DNA of 64,000 nt from the NCBI RefSeq assembly GCF_014196915.1, contig NZ_JACIEP010000011.1:1-64000 (forward strand). Reading direction: 5' to 3'. The position numbers were made by a program, and so were the translations under genes. The notes beneath the pieces were generated by a model. The model was given only the letters and a program-made list of their open reading frames with translations. It did not search any database and was not told the DNA's origin. This DNA comes from Dysgonomonas hofstadii (GTDB lineage Bacteria > Bacteroidota > Bacteroidia > Bacteroidales > Dysgonomonadaceae). Of this stretch, positions 40,953 through 49,898 are shown one piece after another; positions within the stretch are counted from its first letter, which is position 1, and each line of letters opens with the position of its first letter.

Positions 40953-42935
40953 ATGAGATTAGATTTAAGTTCGCAAATCGTATTAGACAGGGTATCGCCC
41001 AGATACTACCGACCCGAGAATGAGTTTGAGCTTTCAGCCCTTACCCGTTTCGAAAAAGTGCCTACAAAAATTTTTGAATCGTCTGTAGAAGCATCTCTGC
41101 AAATAGCCGGAGAAATAGCAAAGAAAATAAAGGAAAAACAAAATTCAGGAGTTTCGTTTGTTCTGGGACTGCCCGGAGGACATTCTCCACAAACAATTTA
41201 TTCGGAACTGATCCGTCTGCACAAGGAAGAAGGATTAAGTTTCAAAAACGTCGTTGTATTTAACATATACGAGTTTTATCCCTTGATTACCCAGGCAAAC
41301 AGTAATCTTCATCTGTTGAAAGAGTCGTTCCTCGATCATGTGGATATCGATCCTGAAAATATATACTCTCCTGACGGCTTTACTCCGAAAGAAGAGATCC
41401 TGAATTATTGCAGGGAATATGAACTTACTATTCAGCGTTTGGGTGGAATAGACTACCTGCTGTTGGGGCTGGGACGTGCCGGAAATATCGGTATTAATAT
41501 TGCCGGATCGAGCATGAGTTCGCAGACCAGGCTGATCCTGCTGGACACGCAGTCTAAAAAAGAAGCGGTAAATACTTTCGGCTCTATCGATCTTGTGCCG
41601 CCGAGCGCTATAACAATGGGGGTTTCCACCATTATGAAAGCTAAAGAAATTGCATTGATTGCATGGGGAGAAGATAAGGCCAAGAGTGTGAAGGATGTGG
41701 TAGAAGGAGTAATGTCTGACGCTATCCCTGCTTCCTGCCTGCAAGCCCACGAGAATGCTAGTGTATATATTGACCTGAATGCGGCATTCGAACTAACCCG
41801 TATCAATCATCCGTGGCTTGTGACCAGTGCCGACTGGAACAACAAACTTATCCGCCGGGCTATAGTCTGGCTGTGCTTCAAAGTTGATAAGCCGATTTTG
41901 AAACTGACAAATAAAGACTACCAGAATAACGGCCTGGAAGAACTACTTGCTCTGTATGGTTCTGCATACAACGTGAATATAAAGATTTTCAACGATCTGC
42001 AACATACAATTACCGGATGGCCGGGCGGAAAACCGAACGCAGACGATACAAACCGTCCCGAAAGAGCTAAGCCTTTCCCTAAGAAAGTTATTGTATTCAG
42101 CCCGCACCCCGACGATGATGTTATATCGATGGGAGGTACATTCCGGAGACTTGTCGATCAGAAGCATGATGTACATGTCGCTTATCAGACGTCTGGAAAT
42201 ATTGCGGTAGGTGATGAAGAAGTGATCCGCTATGTTTCTTTGCTCGAAGATGTAAGGAAAAAATACGATCCTGGTAATGAAGTCCTGAAGAAGAAATATG
42301 CAGAGATACTTCAGTATCTGTTGCACGATAAAAAAGAAGGGGATATTGATACTCCTGATATCCTGTTCATGAAAGGTTATATCCGTCGCGAAGAAGCTAC
42401 AACGGCTTGCCGCTATGTAGGAGTGGATACGAAGAATGTACGGTTCCTCGATCTTCCGTTCTATGAAACGGGACGTGTGAAAAAGAATCCGATATCCGCA
42501 CCGGACGTCGAGATCGTGAAAAAATATCTGGAAGAGGTGAAACCTCATCAGGTATTCGTGGCCGGAGACCTTGCCGATCCACATGGAACACACAAGGTAT
42601 GTCTGGATGCTATATTAGCTGCTGTGGATGAACTGAAGGGTGCAGAATGGCTGAAAGATTGCCGTTTCTGGATGTATAGGGGAGCATGGGCAGAGTGGGA
42701 AATAGACCATATAGAAATGGCTGTGCCTATTTCTCCGGAGGAACTTCGCTCTAAACGTAATGCGATTTTGAAGCATCAGTCACAAATGGAGAGTGCACCG
42801 TTCCTTGGTAACGATGAGCGCCTGTTCTGGCAGCGTTCAGAGGATAGGAACAAGGCTACCGCCGAATTGTACAGGCATTTGGGGCTTGCCTCTTATGAAG
42901 CTATTGAGGCTTTTGTAGAGTATCATCCTTTATAA
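40953..42935 (+). CDS. Pseudo-NagB domain fused to PIG-L/LmbE deacetylase
   Basis: The N-terminal 300 residues have the glucosamine-6-phosphate deaminase fold, but the catalytic positions of NagB are changed: Asp72 corresponds to Tyr106 (FNIYEFYPL), Asp141 to Ala176, His143 to Asn178 and Glu148 to Ile183 (GLGRAGNIGINIAG). The C-terminal half (about 375-640) is an LmbE/PIG-L domain with the zinc motif FSPHPDDDVISMGG and DLADPHGTHKVC. It probably removes an acetyl group from a GlcNAc derivative, with the deaminase part kept for binding or regulation. This two-domain protein is widespread in Bacteroidetes as a 'nagB' paralogue. Confidence 0.85.
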   Translation: MRLDLSSQIVLDRVSPRYYRPENEFELSALTRFEKVPTKIFESSVEASLQIAGEIAKKIKEKQNSGVSFVLGLPGGHSPQTIYSELIRLHKEEGLSFKNVVVFNIYEFYPLITQANSNLHLLKESFLDHVDIDPENIYSPDGFTPKEEILNYCREYELTIQRLGGIDYLLLGLGRAGNIGINIAGSSMSSQTRLILLDTQSKKEAVNTFGSIDLVPPSAITMGVSTIMKAKEIALIAWGEDKAKSVKDVVEGVMSDAIPASCLQAHENASVYIDLNAAFELTRINHPWLVTSADWNNKLIRRAIVWLCFKVDKPILKLTNKDYQNNGLEELLALYGSAYNVNIKIFNDLQHTITGWPGGKPNADDTNRPERAKPFPKKVIVFSPHPDDDVISMGGTFRRLVDQKHDVHVAYQTSGNIAVGDEEVIRYVSLLEDVRKKYDPGNEVLKKKYAEILQYLLHDKKEGDIDTPDILFMKGYIRREEATTACRYVGVDTKNVRFLDLPFYETGRVKKNPISAPDVEIVKKYLEEVKPHQVFVAGDLADPHGTHKVCLDAILAAVDELKGAEWLKDCRFWMYRGAWAEWEIDHIEMAVPISPEELRSKRNAILKHQSQMESAPFLGNDERLFWQRSEDRNKATAELYRHLGLASYEAIEAFVEYHPL

Positions 42936-42940
42936 TAAAA

Positions 42941-42994
42941 TAGTAGACAGTAGAAAAGTATTTTTTTTGCCTAACTACTGTCTACTGTCTACTA
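42941..42994. repeat. AGTAGACAGTAG hairpin between the nag genes
   Basis: TAGTAGACAGTAG (42941-42953) is complementary to CTACTGTCTACTA (42982-42994). The stem lies 20 bp before the nagB ATG and could attenuate or process the joint transcript. Confidence 0.7.
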
Positions 42995-43012
42995 ACTACT
43001 AATATAAACATC

Positions 43013-43825
43013 ATGAGATTAATTATTCAACCTGATTACAATTCCTTATCCCAATGGGCGGCTAATTATGTCGTGTCTAAAATCAATACGGCACAACCGA
43101 CAAAAGAAAAACCATTTGTGCTCGGATTACCAACCGGATCTTCTCCCCTTGGTATGTATAAAGCACTTATTAAGCATAATAAGGAAGGGCGGGTATCGTT
43201 CAAAAATATCATCACATTCAATATGGATGAGTATGTAGGTCTGCCTAAAGACCATCCGCAGAGCTATTACACATTTATGTGGGAGAATTTCTTCAACCAT
43301 ATCGATATAGAGGCTTCGAATGTGAATATACTGAACGGTAATGCCGCAGACCTTACCGCAGAATGTGAAGCTTATGAAGCCAAAATGAAGGCTGTGGGTG
43401 GCGTTGATCTGTTTTTAGGCGGAATAGGTCCTGACGGCCATATAGCGTTTAACGAACCGGGATCGTCATTATCTTCGCGTACACGTATTAAAACGCTGAC
43501 TAAAGATACAATCATCGCTAATTCCCGTTTCTTTGACAATGATGTTAATAAAGTTCCGAAAACATCTGTTACAGTCGGAGTTGGTACGGTGCTCGATGCC
43601 AAAGAAGTACTTATAATGGTTAACGGGCACAACAAAGCCAGGGCTTTGGCTCAGGCGGTTGAAGGCTCAGTAAATCAAATGTGGACAATCACTGCATTAC
43701 AATTGCATCCTAAAGGGATCATCGTTTGTGATGAAGCTGCCACCGAAGAACTGAAAGTAGGTACTTACAGGTACTTTAAGGACATAGAAGGTACACACCT
43801 CGATCCGCAAAGCCTGTTGAAATAG
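43013..43825 (+). CDS. nagB: Glucosamine-6-phosphate deaminase
   Basis: The 270-residue enzyme turns glucosamine-6-phosphate into fructose-6-phosphate and ammonia. All catalytic residues are present at E. coli numbering: Asp72 in NMDEYVGL, Asp141 and His143 in [12 protein letters not shown], and Glu148. A terminator follows. Together with the preceding ROK kinase and deacetylase fusion it forms an amino-sugar use group. Confidence 0.97.
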   Translation: MRLIIQPDYNSLSQWAANYVVSKINTAQPTKEKPFVLGLPTGSSPLGMYKALIKHNKEGRVSFKNIITFNMDEYVGLPKDHPQSYYTFMWENFFNHIDIEASNVNILNGNAADLTAECEAYEAKMKAVGGVDLFLGGIGPDGHIAFNEPGSSLSSRTRIKTLTKDTIIANSRFFDNDVNKVPKTSVTVGVGTVLDAKEVLIMVNGHNKARALAQAVEGSVNQMWTITALQLHPKGIIVCDEAATEELKVGTYRYFKDIEGTHLDPQSLLK

Positions 43826-43846
43826 TATTGATATAAATAAGAATAA

Positions 43847-43875
43847 AAGTTCCCGATTTTAGCGACCGGGAACTT
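43847..43875 (+). terminator. Terminator after nagB
   Basis: AAGTTCCCG (43847-43855) pairs with CGGGAACTT (43867-43875), followed by TTTATTTTG. Confidence 0.85.
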
Positions 43876-43900
43876 TTTATTTTGATAAATACGAGGAGTA

Positions 43901-44125
43901 TTAATCTTCTTCGCTATTAGCAAACCCGCCTTCTATCAAAAGTTCCATTGCCCGCTGATAATCTTCGGAACGCACCTCCAGCGAAGCCGAACCTCTGCCG
44001 GGCATAGATATTGTTATATACCCCTTATTTATAACACAATCAATCCCATTGTCCAATAAATAAGATTGGGCAATAAGCAAATCTGCCTCAAAATCCGATG
44101 TTTTTACAACTACTAACTCATCCAT
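43901..44125 (-). CDS. DUF2007 domain protein
   Basis: This 74-residue protein matches DUF2007 (putative signal transducing protein, GlnB-like fold): VVVKTSDFEADLLIAQSYLLDNGIDCVI and LEVRSEDYQRAMELLIEGG. Function is unknown. It converges on nagB. Confidence 0.85.
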   Translation of the reverse strand: MDELVVVKTSDFEADLLIAQSYLLDNGIDCVINKGYITISMPGRGSASLEVRSEDYQRAMELLIEGGFANSEED

Positions 44126-44221
44126 AACTCTTTACCTTAAATTAATACTGATATAAATATATAAATAATCAATGGATTATGCAATATTTTTAATTTTATA
44201 ATAAAATAATTTACAAAATAA

Positions 44222-44253
44222 TTTGGTTTATAAAATAAACTACTTTATATTTG
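44222..44253 (+). promoter_or_regulatory. Promoter of the DUF2141 gene
   Basis: TTTG (44222-44225), a 20-bp spacer and TATATTTG (44246-44253) match the consensus closely, 55 bp before the ATG. Confidence 0.75.
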
Positions 44254-44308
44254 CATTGTGATTGTGATTAAATAAATAACAAAAGTATAACTTAAAACAG
44301 ATTGTATT

Positions 44309-44740
44309 ATGAAAAAGTTGGTATTAATCAGTATTTTATTAGGAATCTTCGTTGGTGTAAACGCACAAAGCAGTATGACTGTAAATGTAACAGGGATAGA
44401 TAGTCCTAAAGGCGATTTGTACGTCGCACTCTATGATTCAAATGTGCCGTTTCTCTCTAATAAAGCCATTGCGGGAAAAATAATTGAAATAGACAGCAAT
44501 TCTATGACAATTATTTTTGAAGATGTTGAAAATGGGCGGCATGCCATAGCTATTTATCAGGATGGGAATAAAAACGGGAAGCTCGATCTGGGTGAGTGGG
44601 GCATACCGCAGGAAAAATATGGATTCAGCAATAATGTAGATCCCGCGCTGATAAAACGTGCTCCCAATTTTGATGAGTGTAGTTTTGATGTGAATGGAAA
44701 TACTTCAGTAACAATAAATCTTGTATCTGCTGTTAAATGA
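44309..44740 (+). CDS. Exported DUF2141 protein
   Basis: The 143-residue product has a signal peptide MKKLVLISILLGIFVGVNA followed by QSSMTVNVTGIDSPKGDLYVAL, and then GRHAIAIYQDGNKNGKLDLGEWGIPQEKYGFSNN, the DUF2141 signature. The DGNKNGKLDLGE loop resembles an EF-hand-like calcium site. Function is unknown. It is probably periplasmic. Confidence 0.88.
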   Translation: MKKLVLISILLGIFVGVNAQSSMTVNVTGIDSPKGDLYVALYDSNVPFLSNKAIAGKIIEIDSNSMTIIFEDVENGRHAIAIYQDGNKNGKLDLGEWGIPQEKYGFSNNVDPALIKRAPNFDECSFDVNGNTSVTINLVSAVK

Positions 44741-44804
44741 TTAACTTTGCTGCCTCTGTTCTTTCTGAAGAAGCAGAGGCGGCGCATAAGTAAAACTTAC
44801 TGAT

Positions 44805-45431
44805 ATGGAAAAGGATTTTAATGAACAGGACAGCCTGAAAGTCATCAACCAGATGATTGCCCAGGTTAACAGCAATATACAGATCGGAGCAGCATCGTCA
44901 ATGGTAATGGCCGGATATACGGTTGCCACGATTGCCATCCTTAATATTATATTGATACATACTTTGGATAAACCATATTTCTCTTTCTGGGTTTGGATGC
45001 TGATGATCCCTTATGCTATTATCCAGCATTTCATCGAAAAGAAGAGAGATAAAAAAGCGATTGTAAGGACATATATGGATACAATCGTTGGCAAGACATG
45101 GAAGGCTTTCACTATCTCGGTCGTTGTATTACTTATAGTTATCTTCGGTCTTATATACATTTCCGAAACCTGGATTCTGAGTCTGCTGTTTAATCCTGTT
45201 ATATTGACCCTGACAGGCTTGGCGCAATATGCTACAGCTGCTACAACAAGGTTTAAACCTTTTTTGTGGGGTGCTTTTACTCTATGGTGTGGTGCCATTC
45301 TGTGTATGTTATTACTTCCACTATTCGGGAAAACCGTAGAAATCCAGTTTGTCATACTCGCCATCTGTATGATTCTTGGTTTCAGCCTTCCCGGACATAT
45401 GTTAAATAAAAAAGCAAAAGTAAATGTTTAA
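44805..45431 (+). CDS. Integral membrane protein paired with a winged-helix regulator
   Basis: The 208-residue protein has about six hydrophobic helices (for example MVMAGYTVATIAILNIILIH, FWVWMLMIPYAIIQHFIE and FTISVVVLLIVIFGLIYI). No catalytic motif is seen. It overlaps the next gene, a winged-helix regulator, by eight bases. Such pairs are common in Bacteroidetes, with the regulator thought to control the pair; the membrane partner's role is unknown. Confidence 0.65.
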   Translation: MEKDFNEQDSLKVINQMIAQVNSNIQIGAASSMVMAGYTVATIAILNIILIHTLDKPYFSFWVWMLMIPYAIIQHFIEKKRDKKAIVRTYMDTIVGKTWKAFTISVVVLLIVIFGLIYISETWILSLLFNPVILTLTGLAQYATAATTRFKPFLWGAFTLWCGAILCMLLLPLFGKTVEIQFVILAICMILGFSLPGHMLNKKAKVNV

Positions 45432-45708
45432 AGATCTCGATCCTCTTTTGCACTCTCAACTGCGGCTGGCTGTTATATCTTTGCTGCTATCGGTCGAAGA
45501 AGCCGACTTTGTCTTCATCCGGGAGAAGACAGGAGCTACGGCCGGAAACCTGAGCGTACAGATAGACAAACTTAGTGAAGCGGGATATATAGAGGTCAGG
45601 AAATTTATAGATGGCAAAAAGCCTCGTACTGTATGCAAAATTACGCCCGGGGGTATTAATGCATTCGACAAATATGTGAAAGCATTGCAGGATTATATAA
45701 AGAAATAA
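45424..45708 (+). CDS. Winged-helix transcriptional regulator
   Basis: The 94-residue protein is a compact MarR/ArsR-like winged helix: LRLAVISLLLSVEEADFVFIRE, recognition helix TGATAGNLSVQIDKLSEAGYI, and wing VRKFIDGKKPRTVCKITPGG. This is the HTH_27 type of small Bacteroidetes regulators. It begins inside the preceding membrane gene (45424-45431), so expression is coupled. Ligand unknown. Confidence 0.82.
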   Translation: MFKDLDPLLHSQLRLAVISLLLSVEEADFVFIREKTGATAGNLSVQIDKLSEAGYIEVRKFIDGKKPRTVCKITPGGINAFDKYVKALQDYIKK

Positions 45709-45737
45709 ACATAGAATTATTTTTTCTATAATGATAG

Positions 45738-45770
45738 AATAGAGGGCGTTTTCTTACACTCTCTATTTTT
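45738..45770 (+). terminator. Terminator after the winged-helix regulator
   Basis: AATAGAG (45738-45744) pairs with CTCTATT (45761-45767), then TTTTTT. Confidence 0.65.
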
Positions 45771-45872
45771 TTATGTGCCTTTTTTCAGAACTTTCTTAAC
45801 ATTCGCTGTGTTATATAAAGAAACATGGAGATTCAATATTCTCTACCAATTACAAACTAAAAATATAACATC

Positions 45873-46121
45873 ATGGGATTTATTTGGTCAATAATAATAG
45901 GTATTGCGGCAGGTTTTATTGCCGGAAAGATTATGAAAGGTAGTGGGTTCGGCCTTATACTGAATCTGATAGTCGGGGTTGTCGGCGGATTATTAGGTGG
46001 TTGGATCTTCACGCTGCTGGGATTGGGTGTCGATTCTCTCCTGGGAAATCTGGTGATGTCTACAATCGGTGCCATCGTCCTGCTATGGATAATATCATTG
46101 TTCCAGAAGAAAAAAGAATAA
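45873..46121 (+). CDS. GlsB/YeaQ/YmgE-family membrane protein
   Basis: The 82-residue protein is the typical transglycosylase-associated small protein: GFIWSIIIGIAAGFIAGKIM then LNLIVGVVGGLLGGWIFTLL and a final MSTIGAIVLLWIISLF, three membrane segments with glycine zippers. Family members are linked to general stress. A YtxH-like gene follows after 33 bp, suggesting a stress operon. Confidence 0.88.
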   Translation: MGFIWSIIIGIAAGFIAGKIMKGSGFGLILNLIVGVVGGLLGGWIFTLLGLGVDSLLGNLVMSTIGAIVLLWIISLFQKKKE

Positions 46122-46154
46122 TTCAATATGTAAGAATATAAAAGCGAAACGATT

Positions 46155-46394
46155 ATGAAAAAGATTTTAATAGGAACAGCCATTGGTTTAGCCGCAGGAG
46201 TTGTTATCTACAAGTTGTATCAACAAGGAAAACTTGATGGCGTGTGTAACGATATGAACAAATTTGCAGGAAAAACAAAGAAGAATTTTAAGAATCTGGT
46301 AGATGTAAGTAAAAATCAGGCAGAATATGTAAAAGAACGTCTCGAATATGGGTTTGAGAACGGTAAAGAAAAATTGAGCGAATTGGGTAAATAA
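46155..46394 (+). CDS. YtxH-like small membrane protein
   Basis: The 79-residue protein has one N-terminal membrane helix with small residues (KKILIGTAIGLAAGVVIYKLY) and a charged helical tail KNFKNLVDVSKNQAEYVKERLEYGFENGKE. This matches YtxH/gas-vesicle-like stress proteins in outline. It probably acts with the preceding GlsB-like protein in envelope stress. Confidence 0.7.
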   Translation: MKKILIGTAIGLAAGVVIYKLYQQGKLDGVCNDMNKFAGKTKKNFKNLVDVSKNQAEYVKERLEYGFENGKEKLSELGK

Positions 46395-46420
46395 AGTTTG
46401 GAGTGTTATTTCTGTACGAG

Positions 46421-46447
46421 GCAGGGTGAATATTCACCCTGCTTTTT
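46421..46447 (+). terminator. Terminator after the YtxH-like gene
   Basis: GCAGGGTGAA (46421-46430) and TATTCACCCTGC form a nearly perfect palindrome, then TTTTTG. Confidence 0.85.
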
Positions 46448-46474
46448 GTATTTTTAGGTTTTATTATATAAACA

Positions 46475-47197
46475 ATGGCGTCGATATGGAATCCGTGGCA
46501 TGGCTGCCACAAACTGAGCGAAGGTTGCAGGAATTGTTATGTCTACAGGGGCGATGCCCGTAGAGGCATAGATAGCACTATTGTTACTAAAACCAAAAAT
46601 TTCGATGTTCCTGTCCGTAAAAAGCGAAACGGAGAATATAAGATACCTCCGGGAAATGATGTATACCTATGCTTCACTTCCGATTTTTTTATCGATGCTG
46701 CTGACGAATGGCGTCCCGAAGCATGGGAGATGATAAAGGAACGAAGCGACCTGAATTTCCTCATGATCACTAAGCGTATCGATCGTTTTCATCTTTGTTT
46801 ACCCGACGATTGGGGAGACGGATACGATAATATGACTATTTGTTGTACTGTGGAAAATCAGGACAGGGCAGATTACCGACTGCCTATTTACCGCGAAGCT
46901 CCCATAAAGCACAAAATAATAATCTGTGAACCCATGCTGGGCAGGATAGACCTGAGACCATATAATATAGAAGAGTGGATAGAGCATGTTACCGTCGGTG
47001 GCGAATCGGGACAGGTTACCCGTTCCTGTGATTTCGACTGGGTGATGGAAATCCACGATCTATGTGTGGAAAAGGATATTTCTTTCTGGTTTAAACAAAC
47101 CGGAACAAGCTTTATTAAGGATGGCAAACTTTATACTGTACCCCGGCGCATGCAGCATGCACAGGCGCGTAAGGCCGGAATAAATTATAAGAGATAA
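46475..47197 (+). CDS. DUF5131 family protein
   Basis: The 240-residue protein has the Gp37/Gp68-like pattern: NPWHGCHKLSEGCRNCYVYR near residues 6-25, with three cysteines resembling a radical-SAM cluster, and VTVGGESGQVTRSCDFDWV near 167-185. The family is related to phage proteins and to SAM-dependent spore-lyase-like enzymes; its substrate is unknown. It begins 80 bp after a terminator. Confidence 0.85.
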   Translation: MASIWNPWHGCHKLSEGCRNCYVYRGDARRGIDSTIVTKTKNFDVPVRKKRNGEYKIPPGNDVYLCFTSDFFIDAADEWRPEAWEMIKERSDLNFLMITKRIDRFHLCLPDDWGDGYDNMTICCTVENQDRADYRLPIYREAPIKHKIIICEPMLGRIDLRPYNIEEWIEHVTVGGESGQVTRSCDFDWVMEIHDLCVEKDISFWFKQTGTSFIKDGKLYTVPRRMQHAQARKAGINYKR

Positions 47198-47252
47198 GAG
47201 GGAATAATGATTAAAAAAACTTTTCCCTTTCGTTTGTTAACAAATTATCTTC

Positions 47253-47260
47253 TAAATTTG
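47253..47260 (+). promoter_or_regulatory. -7 box before the DUF5063 gene
   Basis: TAAATTTG matches TAnnTTTG, 21 bp before the ATG; TTTG at 47233-47236 is 16 bp upstream of it. Confidence 0.5.
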
Positions 47261-47281
47261 TTAACTTATTAAACAAGGAGA

Positions 47282-47860
47282 ATGATGACTGAACATTTAA
47301 AAGAAATAGTATATTCCCGCGATTCTATTGAATTTGTTACTGTAGCAGTTCAATATTGCGCCTTTCTGGAGGATTTTGCGGAAACAACAGAATCGGAACT
47401 TACCGATAAATTAACAAAGATATTGCCATTGCTTTATCTCAAAGCGACTCTTGTACCCGAGACCGATACAGTCAACGACGACGCCCCGGAGATTAGTGTA
47501 ATGGAAAGTGATTATAACTATATTTCGTCTAAATTATACAACATATTCCTCAATAATGATACTTACCTCGAGGTATTCCTTCAGGATATGAAATACAGCG
47601 AGACCCCGATCTCGGCCAGTATCAGCGAAGACCTTGCCGATATATACCAGGATCTGAAGAATTTTGTTACTGTATTTGAACGGGGAATTACCGAAAATAT
47701 GAATGATGCCTTATACCTCTGTGCGGAGAATTTTAAGGCATACTGGGGACAAAAGCTGGTAAATGTATTGCGTGCGCTGCATTCGCTTAAATATTCCCAG
47801 GATAATGAGAGTTTAGAGGACGAAGGCTTTGAACCTGAAGATACGGAGGAATTATGGTGA
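47282..47860 (+). CDS. DUF5063 family protein
   Basis: The 192-residue acidic helical protein shows IEFVTVAVQYCAFLEDFAE at the start and ENFKAYWGQKLVNVLRALHSL near the end, the DUF5063 pattern of Bacteroidetes. It overlaps the downstream exonuclease by seven bases, as in other members, suggesting joint function. No catalytic motif. MMTEHL could also start at the second ATG. Confidence 0.85.
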   Translation: MMTEHLKEIVYSRDSIEFVTVAVQYCAFLEDFAETTESELTDKLTKILPLLYLKATLVPETDTVNDDAPEISVMESDYNYISSKLYNIFLNNDTYLEVFLQDMKYSETPISASISEDLADIYQDLKNFVTVFERGITENMNDALYLCAENFKAYWGQKLVNVLRALHSLKYSQDNESLEDEGFEPEDTEELW

Positions 47861-48435
47861 ATACGATTTCAAAAGAACAACTGTCTGTTTTGCCTCAGGA
47901 AACCTTTTCGGGCCGGATAATTATTATACAAAGCGAAGCAGAAGCCGAAAAAGCATGTGCCTATCTCGAAAAATACAATGCCATTGGCTTCGATACCGAG
48001 ACACGTCCGGCTTTCAAAAAAGGGGTTTCGCATAAAATAGCTCTTATGCAATTATCCACCGATGATACCTGCTTCCTTTTCCGTTTGAATGTGATCGGAT
48101 TGCCCGATTGCCTTGGCAATATTCTTATAAATCCGGCGATAAAAAAGATCGGACTTTCACTCAAAGATGATTTCTCTGCTATTCATAAACGCAAACCGAT
48201 TGTACCTTCTAATTTTATTGAGCTACAGTCTTTTGTGAAAGATTATGGTATCGAAGATAATGGACTGCAACGTATTTATGGCATACTTTTTGAAAAAAGA
48301 ATATCGAAAGGGCAACGCCTGTCAAACTGGGAAGCCGATACACTTTCCGATGCGCAGAAGATGTATGCGGCCATTGACGCGTGGGCTTGCCTGAAGATAT
48401 ATAAAGAATTGGTATACAGAGAAAAAGTGAAGTAA
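47854..48435 (+). CDS. DEDD-type 3'-5' exonuclease
   Basis: The 193-residue enzyme has an RNase D/Werner-like fold: ExoI Asp and Glu in [11 protein letters not shown], ExoII Asp in [12 protein letters not shown], and ExoIII Tyr-x3-Asp in [16 protein letters not shown]. Those give the four acidic residues of a DEDDy 3'-5' exonuclease. Overlap with the DUF5063 gene indicates translational coupling. DNA or RNA substrate is not known. Confidence 0.88.
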   Translation: MVNTISKEQLSVLPQETFSGRIIIIQSEAEAEKACAYLEKYNAIGFDTETRPAFKKGVSHKIALMQLSTDDTCFLFRLNVIGLPDCLGNILINPAIKKIGLSLKDDFSAIHKRKPIVPSNFIELQSFVKDYGIEDNGLQRIYGILFEKRISKGQRLSNWEADTLSDAQKMYAAIDAWACLKIYKELVYREKVK

Positions 48436-48439
48436 GTAT

Positions 48440-49360
48440 ATGGCATTTATTGATTATTACAGCATATTGGGGATTTCCAAAACAGCCGGTGCGGATGAGA
48501 TAAAAAAGGCTTATCGCAAGCTGGCCAGGAAATATCATCCCGACATTAATCCGAATAATGAAGAAGCGAAGAAAAAGTTTCAACAGATAAATGAAGCTAA
48601 TGAAGTGCTTTCCGATCCCGAAAAGCGTAAAAAATACGATGAATATGGTGAGAACTGGAAGAATGCCGAGGAGTACGAAAAAGCCCGTCAGTATCAATCC
48701 CAGCATGGCGGATTCGCCGATTTCGGTAGTTTTGGAGGCTTTAGCGGAGGTTCTTACAGTTTCGGCGGAGATGACGATGGCGGTTTTTCCGACTTTTTCG
48801 AATCATTATTCGGCAGTGCAAGATCATCGGGAAGCCGTAGTGCAAGAGGATTCAGAGGGCAGGATTTTACATCGGAACTTCATCTGAGCCAGAGAGATGT
48901 TTATGAAACACATAAACGTACAATCACTGTTAACGGTAAGAACCTGAGGATTACCATTCCTGCCGGAGCTGCGGACGGCCAGACTATCAAGCTTGCCGGC
49001 CAGGGAGGTTCCGGAGCAAATGGAGGTCCTAACGGGGACTTGTATATTACATTTGTAATAGCAGAAGATAGCAGGTTTAAGCGGGTGGGGGACGATTTGT
49101 ACACTAACGCTGATATCAGTTTATATATTGCCGTTTTGGGTGGAGAGGAAACCGTAGATACTTATACCGGAAAAGTAAAACTGAAGATTCCGGCAGGAAC
49201 GCAGAACGGGACGAAAGTGCGGTTGAAAGGAAAAGGATTCCCAGTGTATAAACAGGATGGGAAGTTTGGGGATTTAATTATCTCCTACAATATTACTATT
49301 CCTGTCAACCTGACTGCAGAGCAAAAAGAATTGTTTGAAAAACTGGCGAAGTCACAATAA
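48440..49360 (+). CDS. cbpA: DnaJ-family co-chaperone CbpA
   Basis: The 306-residue protein has an N-terminal J domain with [10 protein letters not shown] (HPD near 35-37), a glycine/phenylalanine-rich region (about 88-125) and two C-terminal client-binding domains, but no zinc finger. That is the CbpA/DnaJ2 form, which works with DnaK and binds curved DNA in E. coli. The next gene encodes a CbpM-like modulator, supporting the assignment. Confidence 0.9.
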   Translation: MAFIDYYSILGISKTAGADEIKKAYRKLARKYHPDINPNNEEAKKKFQQINEANEVLSDPEKRKKYDEYGENWKNAEEYEKARQYQSQHGGFADFGSFGGFSGGSYSFGGDDDGGFSDFFESLFGSARSSGSRSARGFRGQDFTSELHLSQRDVYETHKRTITVNGKNLRITIPAGAADGQTIKLAGQGGSGANGGPNGDLYITFVIAEDSRFKRVGDDLYTNADISLYIAVLGGEETVDTYTGKVKLKIPAGTQNGTKVRLKGKGFPVYKQDGKFGDLIISYNITIPVNLTAEQKELFEKLAKSQ

Positions 49361-49373
49361 GAAATACAGAGTT

Positions 49374-49661
49374 ATGAGTCCATATATAATTAAAATAACA
49401 GAATATTGCTCCAAAAACGGAATAGAAACGGATTTTTTATATCTGTTAGAAAAAGAGAATCTTATTGAGCTTCATTTCATAGATAATGAGTATTGGATCG
49501 ATGACTCCCAGTTTAAACCGCTGGAAGAATATGCACGCTGGTATTACGACCTTTCCATCAATATAGAAGGGATAGATGTTATCCGCAATCTGCTGGACAG
49601 AATGGATAATATGCAGACCGAGATAAGCCGTCTGAGAGAGCAACTTCGTTTACTGGATTGA
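49374..49661 (+). CDS. cbpM: Chaperone modulator CbpM-like protein
   Basis: From ATG 49374 the protein has 95 residues: IIKITEYCSKNGIETDFLYLLEKENLIEL, an LEEYARWYYDLSINIEGIDVI segment and a coiled-coil tail. This is the CbpM (MerR-like) modulator that binds the J domain of CbpA and tunes DnaK and DNA binding. The longer in-frame start at 49335 overlaps cbpA and is less likely. Confidence 0.85.
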   Translation: MSPYIIKITEYCSKNGIETDFLYLLEKENLIELHFIDNEYWIDDSQFKPLEEYARWYYDLSINIEGIDVIRNLLDRMDNMQTEISRLREQLRLLD

Positions 49662-49739
49662 TTCTTTTTAATATTTCTCTTTTAACAAAATCCACGATCC
49701 GGTTGTTATATAGAAAGAAACAAAAAATAAGATAGGCTT

Positions 49740-49898
49740 ATGGAAACAGATAAAGAGTTATTGTATGAAGAGAAAAAGGCGGAATTGAAAGAACTGAAAC
49801 GTAAAAACAGACGCCGGAATGCATTTATGGTACTGATGGCGCTTCAGGTAGGTTCGTTTTTTTTATCCTATTATCTGGGTCGTTCCCATAAGGATTGA
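49740..49898 (+). CDS. Small 52-residue membrane protein
   Basis: The frame from ATG 49740 to TGA 49898 encodes a charged helical N terminus (METDKELLYEEKKAELKEL), a basic KRKNRRR patch and a membrane segment AFMVLMALQVGSFFLSYYLG. Lysine/arginine before a single helix suggests an N-in protein. It follows cbpM by 78 bp. I do not recognise the family, but the start, stop and composition look real. Confidence 0.55.
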   Translation: METDKELLYEEKKAELKELKRKNRRRNAFMVLMALQVGSFFLSYYLGRSHKD

